Positions 19,810-30,315 of a stretch of 64,000 bases of DNA are shown piece by piece (position 1 is the first letter of the stretch; each line of letters begins with the position of its first letter). Origin of the DNA: Nematopogon swammerdamellus (Eukaryota > Arthropoda > Insecta > Lepidoptera > Adelidae); contig OX336348.1 of assembly GCA_946902875.1 (NCBI GenBank), forward strand, positions 18,253,741 to 18,317,740, in the 5' to 3' direction. The notes under the pieces were generated by a model. It saw only the letters and a program-made list of their open reading frames with translations, did no database searches and was not told where the DNA came from. The position numbers were made by a program, and so were the translations under genes.

Positions 19810-21066
19810 ATGGCGTTAAGGAAGGTATTATTTAACTTCTTGCATAAAGACGAATTGATATATGAGGTTCGAATTCGTGGAGACGAACCCGCTGATAAAG
19901 TGTCACTTTTAAGGAAGCAGGTAACTACACTGGCCAAGGAGCAGCCATCCGAGGAAATATTGGAGACCGATGAGGACCCAACAGCGGAGTTAAACATAGT
20001 TCGCGATAAGATCGAAGAGCTTGCTTCCGTTGCTACCGGTAATGGGGTTCCGCCGCGCGTTCGTGCCCTCTCGAGCCACCTATATAACCGCGTCGAGCGC
20101 GTTATGGACTCCACGCCCGAAGTGGCAGCCCTAAGGGCAACTGTGAGGAATTTACTCCGCACTGCTGAGGACAAGCTCAAAGTGGATTCTCTCGACGACA
20201 GCTTGCATTCTCTAACACTCTCTGAGGCAGAAACGTGCCCCACGTCCTGCACTTTGTCTCGCTGTACTGACGCAGTGGCGAAGCTAAAACTGACGTATGA
20301 TGTTAAGAGTTGGGTCCGTGCGTTCTTAGAATGCCTTGAGGAACTTTGCAGATCGCGATCGATCACTTCTCTCCATCTGCTCGCTGCCGCGCCGGAGTTG
20401 TTCGAAGGACCTGCGTTATTCTGGTACCGCAGCGTTCGAAGCCAGTTGACTTCATGGCAGATACTCCGGCAGTTGTTGTTGGAAGAATTCGATAAGGTGG
20501 ATATGGATTACCGTTTGATGGGCGAGATTCGCGCCAGGAGTCAGGGCCGTGCTGAGGGCGTGTCTATGTATTTTGCTATAATGCACGGCTTATTGAACCG
20601 TTTGCGCACACCACTGTCCGAGGCCGTGAAATTGGAAATATTCTTACACAATGTTAAACCGATCTATTTGGCGCCTCTCTCTCTGGTAGATATTACTACT
20701 GTCGAACAATTAAAAAAACTATGCATTAGGATTGAGGCCACAAGAATGCGGTCTCACTTGTTCCGCGAGCCAGTCGCCGCGGGACCCGACACATTGGGCG
20801 AGGAATTCGCTTACAAGGGGGAGCGAACTCCCAAGCCAACGGGGCTTAGGACTCACAGATTGTGTGCAGCAGAGACCTCGTCTAGCCATGACCCACCTCG
20901 GCCCAACAGTGGGCCTCCAAGGTACTGCCCTAGGTTTAAAACTTCGGAGCATTCTTTCTATCGGTGCCCTGCCCCATGCGATATTAAATGTTTCAGTTGC
21001 GGAAAACCAGGAGTAAGGCTGACTGAATGCCCGGATTGTTGCACCCCTAAGCAAAAAAACGATTAG
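19810..21066 (+). CDS. Gag of Ty3/gypsy element 1, 418 codons
   Basis: Starts at an ATG in context cacaatggc. The central region has the gag capsid pattern (SLHLLAAAPELFEGPALFWYRS..., EEFDKVDMDYRLMGEI). The C-terminus has cysteine/histidine clusters, including CFSCGKPG; the last knuckle (CFSCGKPGVRLTECPDC) lacks the His of a standard CCHC. The frame is open and of usual length. Function: forms the intracellular particle. Confidence 0.8.
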   Translation: MALRKVLFNFLHKDELIYEVRIRGDEPADKVSLLRKQVTTLAKEQPSEEILETDEDPTAELNIVRDKIEELASVATGNGVPPRVRALSSHLYNRVERVMDSTPEVAALRATVRNLLRTAEDKLKVDSLDDSLHSLTLSEAETCPTSCTLSRCTDAVAKLKLTYDVKSWVRAFLECLEELCRSRSITSLHLLAAAPELFEGPALFWYRSVRSQLTSWQILRQLLLEEFDKVDMDYRLMGEIRARSQGRAEGVSMYFAIMHGLLNRLRTPLSEAVKLEIFLHNVKPIYLAPLSLVDITTVEQLKKLCIRIEATRMRSHLFREPVAAGPDTLGEEFAYKGERTPKPTGLRTHRLCAAETSSSHDPPRPNSGPPRYCPRFKTSEHSFYRCPAPCDIKCFSCGKPGVRLTECPDCCTPKQKND

Positions 21067-21125
21067 CGCCGCGTTGTAAAATTCAAGGGGGTCATTTTGA
21101 CCATAGTGAATGGAATGATTGGCTC

Positions 21126-21620
21126 TTGTATTTAAGATCATATTTCTCCTCGTGTCACAACGCGGCATCTCATATTGATTCTTTGCATGACAATCGACCA
21201 TACGTTAACATTACCGTCGGCACATTGAAGGTATGCGGATTATTGGATTCTGGTGCTTCCCTGTTCTTTGCCAATCGCTCGTGTGTGGGTCTTCTTTTGG
21301 CTCACGGCCATATTTTGCACAGGGACCGCAGTTTTGGAGTGGTTGTCGCAAATGGTGCCAAAACAGCAACTGTAGGCTATTTCCGGGTTCCAATATTCTA
21401 CAACGGAAAAACTTTTAATTTGGACCTACACGTCGCTCCGGGCATCAATGCGGAGCTCATATTAGGAATCGATTTTTGGAGGGCTTTTGACCTTATGCCA
21501 TCTAACGCACCCCTCGTCGATTCCTCCGGCCAGACTCCCACATTGCTTCGACGATTGTCAGTCACCTTGTTGATTATGAAGGCCTCACCGAAACTCAGCG
21601 CTCGTCGGCCAATGAGGTGA
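21126..21620 (+). pseudogene. Aspartic protease segment, element 1
   Basis: Frame 3. LLDSGAS (Asp-Ser-Gly active-site motif) appears about 40 residues in, followed by a second half ending LILGIDFWRAFD, the usual flap-side pattern of a retropepsin. In an intact element it is the N-terminus of the pol polyprotein; here the next domain is in another frame. Confidence 0.75.
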
Positions 21621-22387
21621 TAGCTGAATTTGACTCTATTTCATCTGCTGGGCGAGGTTTAGGTAAGACATCGATAATTACCCATGCCATCGATATTGGT
21701 GATGCATCTCCGGTTAAACAGCGCACATATCGGCTGTCACCGCACAAGTTGGAGATCATTAACAAGGAGGACGATAGCATGTTGGATCAAGATGTCATTG
21801 AGCCCACATCTAGCGCTTGGAATTCACCCGTTCTTCTGACGCTTAAGAAAAATGGGAAATATCGTTTTTGCTTGGACTGCCGGGAACTTAACCGATTCAC
21901 CAAGAAGGATTCCTATCTGGTGCCCTTCATATCAGATATCCTCGAGAACCTTCGCGATGCGAAATATATGTCTTCTATCGACCTGAGCTCAGCCTTTTGG
22001 CAAATACCTTTGGAGAAGGGTTCGCGTGAGAAAACTGCGTTTAGTATTCCAGGTCGTGGGACATTTTGTTACAAGCGTATGTGCTTCGGCCTCACTAACG
22101 CGCCCGCAACCCAGCAGCGCTTGATGGATAAGCTTTTTGGGTCTAGTTTTTTTGGAAAAGTTTTTGTCTACCTCGATGACATTATTATTATTAGTTCTAT
22201 TATTGAGGAACATTTAGACATATTGTTGAAGGTTTTGGAGATTTTGAAAAAGGCCAACCTAACTATTAACGGTGACAAGTCTGTGTTTTTTCGCAGCAGC
22301 CTGAAATATCTTGGTTATGTTGTCGATCGTGACGGATTGAGACCCGATCCCGAGAAGACAAAGGCTATAATGGAGTTCAAGGCCTAG
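21617..22387 (+). pseudogene. Reverse transcriptase segment, element 1
   Basis: Frame 2. Contains the DCRELNRFT, SSIDLSSAFWQI and VYLDDIIII motifs (YLDD catalytic pair) and ends DPEKTKAIMEF. A TAG at 22385-22387 lies in a perfect palindrome, aaggcctaggcctt (22379-22392), and the downstream RNase H is in frame 3. The frame break is therefore local to the palindrome. Confidence 0.85.
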
Positions 22388-23015
22388 GCCTTCAAATTCC
22401 ACAGAGGTAAGGCGATTCCTCGCCACTGCTTCATGGAGCAGACGTTTTATTTCAAATTTCGCTTCGCGTGCGGGGCCATTAAATAAATTAACTAGTACGA
22501 AGCGAGGTTCACCTCCGTTTCGATGGTCGGAGGAGGCAGAGGAGTCGTTTAACGATTTGAAATTAGCTCTCAGCATTGCACCGGTTCTGTGCTGTCCCGA
22601 TTGGAGTATTCCATTCCAGATACATACTGATGCATCTGCTTGTGGGTTAGGAGCCCAGTTGACCCAGCTGGTCGAGGGGAAAGAGCGAACTGTTGCATAT
22701 GCGAGTCGCACTTTAACACCTTGCGAGGTCAATTACTCGGCGACTGAGCGCGAGGCTCTCGCCGTCATTTTTGCGGTTGAACACTGGAGGTGTTATTTGG
22801 AGTGCGGACCCAAGTTCACAGTGTTTACTGACCATTCATCGCTTAGATGTTTTTTGACGTTAGAAAATCCCTCCGGCAGATTAGCGCGTTGGGGTATTCG
22901 CCTTTCGCCTTTCAATTTTGAAATACAACACCGAAAGGGGCGAGATAACGTCATTCCCGACGCGCTCAGACGGGCGCCTTTGCTCTCTAATATCACCATC
23001 ACCCGGGACGATTGA
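22388..23015 (+). pseudogene. RT connection and RNase H, element 1
   Basis: Frame 3. Starts with the RT thumb/connection region and passes into RNase H: TDASACGLGAQL, AYASRTLTPCEVNYS, EREALAVIFAVEHW, FTDHSSLRCF. The catalytic acidic residues of the Ty3/gypsy RNase H pattern (D, E, D) are visible. It ends at TGA 23013-23015, before the integrase. Confidence 0.8.
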
Positions 23016-23138
23016 TAGGTTGGTAAAAGTTTGCTCGGACAGCCCGCAATCTATACCGAATTTTGATTATAGGAATGGTCGGCTATACCGGTATACCAAG
23101 ACCAATTTGATCTGGAGCGCGAGTTCGAGTGGAAGTTA

Positions 23139-24191
23139 GTGATTCCAGTTCCGGAGCGAATCGCCGTCGTACGTTCGTGTCACGACGAGCCTAGCGCAGG
23201 GCATCTTGGGGTTTATAAAACTTATCGCCGCGTCTCCTTACAATACTTTTGGCCCGGATTGTACCGCGCAGTGGTAAACTACATTCGGAACTGCGAACTT
23301 TGTTGGGCTCATAAGCACGCCTAACATCCAACCTTGGGACAAATGGGAGAGCCGAAACATTGTTCGAGACCGTTTGAATACATATCATTAGATATTACCG
23401 GACCTTTTCCACACACACGCGCAAGAAACGTGTACATTTTGGTAGTTACATGTGCGTTCAGTAAATTTTGTTTGTTTTTTCCCTTGAGCACGCCCCACTG
23501 CTGGGGCCATTGCTTAGAAAATTTCGTGTTCCTTGTTCACGGCGTACCCCGCGTAGTGCTTTCGGATAACGGTACTGCATTTATTGGTTCAGAACTGAGT
23601 GAGTTGTTGCACCGTTACCGTATCCCCAGCACCTTTTACGTCCCTAAGTATACGCCGGAGGTGAATTTAGTCGAGAGGTACAATCGAACATTAATTACAA
23701 TGTTGGCGATATTTGTCAAAGAGGACCATCGGGCTTGGGACGTTCTCCTTCCGAAGCTCCAATTTGCCGTCAACACTGCTGTCAATAAGAGCACAGGTTT
23801 TTCGCCGGCCTTCATCACATACGGTCGTGAACTCGTATCTACGGGACAGTTCTACGACCGATTACATGGAGAGACCCCGTCGGAGAACCTTCTGACCCCA
23901 GCGGAAACCAGAGCCGACGATCTAAGCGAACTTCAGGGAATTTTTGACCGTGTTAGGGTAGCTCTGGATCGGGCTCATGCGGTGAACAAAAGGCGATACG
24001 ACCTACGCCGAAAGCACGAAGAATTCTGCGTCGGTCAGTGTGTCTGGCGGAAGAGTTTTGCTCGTAGCGACGCCGGGAAGTATTTCTCGGCGAAGTTAGC
24101 TCCGCGCTACGTTCAGTGTAAAATCCTACGGAAAAAAGGCTCCACGGTTTATGAACTAGCGAACATGGATGGTAAATCTATAGGAGTGTGA
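23139..24191 (+). pseudogene. Integrase, element 1
   Basis: Zinc-binding HHCC domain at 23139-23324 (CHDEPSAGHLG...NCELC) stops at TAA just before the core at 23334. The core shows the DDE triad in DITGPF, LSDNGTAF and NLVERYNRT. The C-terminal region follows to a stop at 24189-24191. No chromodomain is seen. The copy is defective because of the stop between HHCC and core. Confidence 0.8.
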
Positions 24192-24709
24192 AAGATTTTA
24201 AGCTGACCTCGGCCTACGGCGAGCCCGATACGGTATGAGTCGATGCCGTTATCAAGACTCCAATATCCGTCTGTTTTTCGCCAAATCGATTGGATACTTA
24301 TACTGCAGTCGTTATTTTTAACTGACTCACGCTATGAGGAAGTTTTTGACGTTATCTCGTTGGTATTGCTCGCTACCGACGTAGGGCCTAACTAGACTAA
24401 TGACTGCTTGGTTTTGCCCAAGTTTATCTGGCAGACCCGAGTACCTGCCTAATAATATTTTTTTTACGTTATGTGTAGATAATGGCTGCCGGTTTCGTTC
24501 ACGTTTTATTTAACGAACCCGGGTGTTTTCCAGGTTGGATAATATTTTTTTTTCATCGCTATTTCAATTTGTTGGTATTGCTTAGTAGCGTTCCTCGTTT
24601 TTTCCCCTCTTTGGGTTCTACTTAAGTTCTGTTGAGTGTTCCTCTAACGATAACTGTCGGGGACGACAGGTCGGACGGAGCTTGTCCTCTACCTCAAGGG
24701 GAGGGGCAC
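24192..24709 (+). other. 3' untranslated region and polypurine tract of element 1
   Basis: About 500 bases without a coding frame, ending in caaggggaggggcac (about 24695-24709) directly before the 3' LTR. The purine run is the expected plus-strand primer. Confidence 0.65.
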
Positions 24710-25268
24710 TGTGACGAAGCAGATTATTGCTTCTGGCCATATTAGTTTTAAATGTTAGAAAATGAAAAAAGTTAGGTTGTCAGAAAATTTTGACAGCGAC
24801 AAGAATTTTTGGTTGGGTGGAAAAAAAAAGGAGTGGTGGTGAAGAAAAGGTTTTGAATAATTTGCTCTATATTTAGAGTATACTGCAATCTATTAGAGCA
24901 GCTCCGCTCGCTGCAGGCAGGCTAGACGTTTATGATAGTTGGGTGCCCCGACGTCGGTATCCACTGCTGGACCGAAAACATTGTGTGGTTGAGCCAGTCA
25001 GCCGACGATTTGGTGAGCGTTTGCCGCAGCAACCACAAGTATCAGCTGCGCACCAGATTTTGCAACAGGACCGCCACAATATACTAGTCCCTTACGTCTT
25101 CTCCACCTCGCTCGAATAGACCCAGCCTTTATGTCAGTTGCGGGGAAGCAGCGCATGCACTCCGATAGCAGTTCCTTCATCGTCCACAACACCGGCCGGA
25201 TTCGTTAATATGAATTTAGCTAAGTTAAATTAAGACTAATCAAACTGTAACTCGTGCGTGGAGATGTT
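24710..25268 (+). repeat. 3' LTR of element 1, truncated
   Basis: Matches 18584-19142 over 559 bases with about ten substitutions by eye. It ends at gagatgtt, where the LTR of element 2 begins. The missing part is not found after element 2 (31216 onward), so the junction is not a simple nested insertion. Confidence 0.85.
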
Positions 25269-25627
25269 TGTAATCCGTACTAGTTCAACAATCAGAAGCG
25301 AGGAGTTTGAAAGCAAAAACACCGTTATGAATTCTAACATCAGATTTATTGCTATAATTACAGCAGTACAATTTAGATTTTCAGGTCAACCGCGATACAA
25401 TGCAAGTGAATGTCACCGAAGTCGTAAAACGAATGTCCGGCGTACTACTCGTTAAATTTACCCCTACCCATTATGCTTGCTTGTGATTGGTCGGCGATAG
25501 CAGTCAATCTCGACCAATCACAAGAAGTCAATACAAATACTTTTAATCATGCGACTTTATAGGAATTACTTTAATTAGTCAACAAATGTTATAAATAATT
25601 ATAGATATAGTTTAAATATTTATAACA
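25269..25627 (-). repeat. 3' LTR of element 2
   Basis: Begins tgtaatccgtac and ends ttataaca on the plus strand; pairs with 30857-31215 at identical length. It contains the inverted phrase ttgtgattggtcgg...cgaccaatcacaag at about 25480-25526, which could form a stem in the LTR. Confidence 0.9.
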
Positions 25628-26964
25628 GCTCGGCCATCCGGTTTTCAACGAGTCCCTCGTTGTTATATGTAAATTATTAAGAACAATATAAATAACAACT
25701 TATAAATATCATTTACATCGAACATACATTATTATCTCATCAGTTCAATATAAATATTTTTAAGTACTTTGATATGTCCTAAATAGATCATTTTACTATA
25801 TAAATAAATCTCAAATACATTTATTTTAAATTAGATTTATTCTTAAATTTATTTATTAATCCATGACCTTGATTAACAAAATGTCTATAATTTATGAGGG
25901 TGTCGGTTACCTGATACTCCTCGCTTATTGACAATCTTTTATTTCGGTAGTATATGTATTGGTCCATGACCTTGACCAGTAGATATACATATGCACCAAT
26001 GGCTAAAATGTGAGGCATCTGTTACCTGATAACCCACACCAATTCATCGGTATTTACTGGTCCATGACCTTGACCAGCAAATATTTCAGCCATTGGTGGG
26101 CTAATGTTGGTCTTAAATTTATTTATTAATCCATGACCTTGATTAACAAAATGTCTATATAATTTATGAGGGTGTCGGTTACCTGACACTCGGTTAACTC
26201 ACACCAATTCATCGGTTCATTAATCGGTATTTACTGGTCCATGACCTTGACCAGCAAATATTTCAGCCACTGGTGGGCTAATTTCGATGATACATGACAT
26301 TAATCATCATGCACCAATGGCTAAAATGCGAGGCATCTGTTAACTCACACCAATTCATCGGTTCATTAATCGGTATTTACTGGTCCATGACCTTGACCAG
26401 CAAATATTTCAGCCACTGGTGGGCTAATTTCGATGATACATGACATTAATCATCATGCACCAAATGGCTAAAATGCGAGGCATCTGTTAACTCACACCAA
26501 TTCATCGGTTCATTAATCGGTATTTACTGGTCCATGACCTTAACCAGCAAATATTTCAGCCATTGGTGGGCTAATTTCGATGATACATGACATTGATCAT
26601 CATGCACCAAATGGCTAAAATGCGAGGCATCTGTTAACTCACACTAATTCATCGGTTCATTTAATCGGTATTTACTGGTCCATGACCTTGACCAGCAAAT
26701 ATTTCTGCCATTGGTGGGCTAATTTCGATGATACATGACATTAATCATCGATACTTAAAACAACATTATCATTACTTCTACTATGACATCAAGTTTTATA
26801 CGAACTTTGCTTAAATGTGGATGTGGTGGAAATGGGAATGCACAATGGAATTGATTGTAAACAATTTGATATTAATTATCTTTTATTGCTTGCTTAACTT
26901 ATGAATCTTAAGAACAATATTCATTTTCATTAATGCGAATAAATTTAATGTGCATTAATTTACG
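25628..26964 (-). repeat. Hairpin-rich 3' region of element 2 with about 147-bp tandem units
   Basis: Between the integrase stop (near 26964) and the LTR. From about 26165 to 26760 roughly four units of 147 bp repeat (ttcatcggttcattaatcgg, tatttactggtccatgacct). Each unit holds small stem-loops: ctggt-ccatgaccttg-accag, ttaat-ccatgaccttg-attaa, gatgat-acatgacatta-atcatc. The stems differ but stay paired while the loop is constant. On the element's sense strand the loop reads CAAGGTCATGG. The nonamer TCAAGGTCA occurs exactly at 25864, 25967, 26065, 26134, 26242, 26388 and 26683, with a variant at 26535. Confidence 0.85.
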
Positions 26965-27858
26965 AATCTCCACATTCAGATTCGCTATCATTACGCTCGG
27001 TTTCACAATCGGTTGATACGGGTTCGCTAAAACAGACCCATGGAAATATTTTATCAATGGCCACTACAGCCTCGAACCTCTTACTATTCCTTGTGAGTGG
27101 TGTGTCCTCGATAACGAACCTATCGTTGGGGATCGTTCTTTATTCTGTAGGGGCCTTTACATTTAGGTTCTAATTTCTTAGACTGCCCCTCTATTCCTGT
27201 CACGGCCCTTACTACTCTAACTAAATCGCCTTCTTTGAAACGCGTTCCCCTTTACCTGTACCTATCATACCGTTCCTTGTCCTTGTCCTGTTGTGTCCTA
27301 ATAAGTTCGTCGGCCTTAGCCCTAACATCGTCCAGACTTTCTCCGACCTCAGGCGTAACCTCGTTTATTACGTCATTTAGCAAACCTTCCGATGGGTTAG
27401 TTAAATTTAGACCGAAAAGAAGCTCAGCTGGAGTCTGGAGTGGTATTGATACCCAACTGTATGTCTGGAAAATGTTCATCCCATAAACCATTTGGTCTGT
27501 CGTGATTCATTGCCCCGAGCGCCGCCAAAATGGTGCGGTTATACCGTTGCACTTGGCCATTCGCTCGGGGTGTGGCGACAGCATTGAACACGTGCTTAAT
27601 GCCACATGATTGAGTAAATGTTTGAAACTGCCTGCTAGTGAAGCTTGTCCCTTGGTCCGTAATCAACCGGGTTGGCACGCCGAAGTAACTAAAATGCTCT
27701 CTGAATACTCTAATGCTTGTGGCCGACTTGGTATTTCGGACAGCCGTGATGTTAACAAATTTGGTAAATGCGTCTATGATAACAAAGATGAATGTATTTC
27801 CACGCTTGGTGCAGATGAAAGGACCGAGATGATCCGCATGTATGGTATGGAATAGCAT
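26965..27858 (-). pseudogene. Integrase of element 2, catalytic Glu replaced
   Basis: Core at 27424-27858: ADHLGPF and ITDQGTSF supply the two Asp residues, but the third acidic residue of the DDE triad reads Gln in GQVQRYNRT. The following frame (27252-27491) gives the end of the core and the C-terminal domain, and a further frame reaches GDLVRVVRA and an acidic tail to 26965. Two frame changes break it. The upstream HHCC domain is missing. Confidence 0.75.
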
Positions 27859-28328
27859 GATAGCTTTAGGGATGGGGTGTAGTTCACCGGGTTGCAGTCT
27901 GTCACTATTGTGAATCTAATACCAAGTAAGTAGTGCAGAAACCTATTCAATGAGGCGATAATAGCGAGGATCTCTAATTCGAAAGAGTGCAATTTTTGCT
28001 CATCCCGACTCGTTTGCCTGCTATAATAAGCAATAGGTTTGAACTCCCCAGAATTGTCCTGTTGCATTAAAATGCCGGCTACTCCGTACTTGCTCGCGTA
28101 CGGACTGTTAGATTCACTTATAATGCCACTTTCTAACATTTCCTTTACCATGTCTTGTACTAGTTGGCGTTCGGTAAAGCCCAATTGGTATGGGCGGTAT
28201 ACGACAGGGTCGGGGTCATCCAGTTGAATCACCATTTCAGTTTCCGTCGTATAACCAAGATCTTTTAAAACACTCTTATAACAATGTTTATATTTATCTA
28301 ACAAGACTTTTAACGACTCTTTTTGCAA
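27774..28328 (-). pseudogene. RT N-terminus fused to RNase H by deletion (element 2)
   Basis: The frame reads an RT N-terminal segment (PYQLGFTERQLVQDMVKEML, SGIISESNSPYAS) and passes directly to RNase H (GVAGILMQQDNSGEFKPIAYYS, FELEILAIIASLNRFLHYL, TDCN). The whole palm with the YxDD box is absent. A second deletion removes the end of RNase H and the integrase zinc domain. The element cannot copy itself and would depend on a relative. Confidence 0.8.
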
Positions 28329-28710
28329 CTTCGTTAAATTTTCTCCTCAGCTGATTGGTGATTCATCTAAGTATGACTGGTCACTAATATCTAACTTATG
28401 ACTTATGACCTTGTATGCTCTCCGCTAAAGTGTGGTTTCTAGTTATGATGACTATCCATTCCTATGACCAGATCATTATTACTGATATTCTGAACGAGAA
28501 TCCCACCCGCACCTTGTGTTAATTGGTACTCGCCAGGTAATAAATAATGTTCATGACTCAACATTGCGCACAGTACCATTAATTCACGTAAATTTTTCCC
28601 GAGAAAAAATTTCGCGAGCTGCCTGGGATTGCCTTCAACTCGCCGCTTCCTATGCGCGGCCCCTCGACACATAAAAGCGGACAAATCAAAACCGACTCCT
28701 CACTAACCCG
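28329..28710 (-). other. Linker between protease and RT of element 2
   Basis: A minus-strand frame at 28439-28684 reads GEYQLTQGAGGILVQN and similar, consistent with the protease-RT linker of Ty3/gypsy pol, but stops and frame changes surround it. No independent gene. Confidence 0.45.
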
Positions 28711-29229
28711 CTAAAAAATGACATCCGATTCTGTCTTTACTATTTTGACTGAAGGCCTTTCGGTGAAAGTGTGGCCTAGTAGGACGGGGCAATTGATTAA
28801 GTAATCATCTACTACCAATATCTCCACGTGATTTTCTACTACACCCTGCACCTCGACTTTGACGTTAGCTTTACCAAGCGGGTTATATGGCACGTTACCT
28901 ATTCCTCTTAATAGTGGCGCTCCTCCTACCTTCCAGTCCAATCCTAAACGCTGAGTTTCACTGAGACAGACCAAAGTACCCTCGCTTCCCAAATCGACGA
29001 GACATTGTGAGAACAACCCGTTTATCTTTATGGGCATTTTATACTTGGCACTTGAATCACCTGTGGTTTCTACCTTCAATATTGCTTTTGGTTTATCGTT
29101 GGTACTTTGCTTTGTCCCGGGGCACTCAGTATCCTTATGTCCTAAAAAATTACATTTAGAGCATTGAATCTTCGGTTTTGTGTATCGAAAGAACGGGTGG
29201 CCGGTTTCTTTACAATTGTAGCAGACCAT
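28711..29229 (-). pseudogene. Zinc knuckles and protease of element 2
   Basis: Two knuckle-like clusters, CYNCKETGHPFFRY and CSKCNFLGHKDTEC; the second is a standard CCHC. They are followed by a retropepsin-like segment whose active site reads VDLGSEG, i.e. Asp-Leu-Gly in place of Asp-Ser/Thr-Gly. This should weaken or abolish catalysis. Follows gag after about 115 bases with a frame change. Confidence 0.7.
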
Positions 29230-29343
29230 GGTGGATCCGGTCGGCTTTTGGGAACTGTGACCTACTTTATTACCGATGAAGGCGTTATTTTGTGGTCGCC
29301 TATCTCTATCTCCAACCTTTGGCTGCTCGTTCGTGGACCTATC

Positions 29344-30315
29344 TTAACCTACTGTTACTGTCTTCAAAAATTTAAGTGCTAATTCCGGTTCTGTAAATTC
29401 TGCTCCTTGAGCTCCCAAACTAACACCACGATCTTCTATGCCTGCTATGATACAATCGACCGCACGTTTTCCTGATATTTCGCAAAGATTTAAAAGATTC
29501 ATTTTGGCGTAGTAATATATTTCCAATGACTCCCCATAGCGCACCTTTTTATTTAGCATTTCCGTTAGTAAATCAGCAGAATTATCCCTAGTTGGAAAAG
29601 ATTCCCTCAGCTTTAACTTCCACTCTGGCCAAGAAAATAGTAATGAGGGTAGGCCCTGATACCAGGTCTTGGCTACACCCATTAATTTCGGCAGAGCATA
29701 ATGGGCTACTTGTTTATCGTTCCAACCATAGATCTGCGCACATTCGTCAACTTTATGAAGCCACGTATCAACCGTTTGTTCTTTACATAACGGGTCAAAA
29801 TCAGGAATCACGTTATATAAGACAGGAAACCTATCGCGATCGCTTGTATTATTCATACCCTTAAGCGCATTAATAAAGTTCTCAATAGACAAATTGTTAT
29901 TTGACTCACGATCACGATGTGTTTCTTCACGGGATGGTGTACGAAGGCGCGAAGCCCTGCGCCCAGGCGAATGCCTGGATTCCGTGCGGCGCGTCTCGTG
30001 CCACCTTGGAGTGCGCGACCGTGTTCCGGAGCGCCTAGCACGACGATAGCGTGAGCTTGTCCTTCTTGAGCTGCGTGATCGGGAACGAGACCGACTAACC
30101 GTCAGTCGCGATCGCCTTCCTCTCAACTGCCTGGCCTGCGACCAGAGGTGGCGGTGGCGGCTGCCACGACTGTCTTCGGGTGAACGCATACGTCTCCGAC
30201 CTCGGCTGCGGCTTCGAGTCGCATCACGAAACCTTAGTGGCGGCGTCATCGTCTCGCGAGAGGTTCGCCTAGGTCCGTTACGTTCTCTTCGAGAAGTAGA
30301 CCTGCGTCCATCCAT
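29344..30315 (-). CDS. Gag of element 2, 323 codons, SR-rich N-terminus
   Basis: Residues 1-130 are dominated by Arg and Ser (SRSRSRSSRR, RSGTRSRT), unlike most gag proteins; such RS tracts bind RNA or nuclear splicing proteins. Residues about 150-310 match the gag/capsid pattern (WLHKVDECAQIYGW, AKTWYQGL, LLTEMLNKKV, YYYAKMNLL). The Met at 30315 opens the frame. The frame is intact apart from ending before the knuckles. Confidence 0.8.
   Translation of the reverse strand: MDGRRSTSRRERNGPRRTSRETMTPPLRFRDATRSRSRGRRRMRSPEDSRGSRHRHLWSQARQLRGRRSRLTVSRSRSRSRSSRRTSSRYRRARRSGTRSRTPRWHETRRTESRHSPGRRASRLRTPSREETHRDRESNNNLSIENFINALKGMNNTSDRDRFPVLYNVIPDFDPLCKEQTVDTWLHKVDECAQIYGWNDKQVAHYALPKLMGVAKTWYQGLPSLLFSWPEWKLKLRESFPTRDNSADLLTEMLNKKVRYGESLEIYYYAKMNLLNLCEISGKRAVDCIIAGIEDRGVSLGAQGAEFTEPELALKFLKTVTVG

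Larger units (their letters stand above)
18584..25268 (+). mobile_element. Ty3/gypsy LTR retrotransposon 1
   Basis: 5' LTR at 18584, primer-binding site near 19491, gag 19810-21066, protease, reverse transcriptase, RNase H and integrase to 24191, polypurine tract 24694-24709, 3' LTR from 24710. The order PR-RT-RH-IN is that of Ty3/gypsy. The reading frames after gag are split by frameshifts and stops, so this copy is defective. The 3' LTR is cut at 25268 by LTR element 2. About ten differences by eye over 559 shared LTR bases suggest a moderately young insertion. Confidence 0.9.

Noticed and set aside
20719..21201. 160-residue minus-strand frame over gag of element 1
   Set aside because: Antisense to an identified gag frame and without any known pattern.
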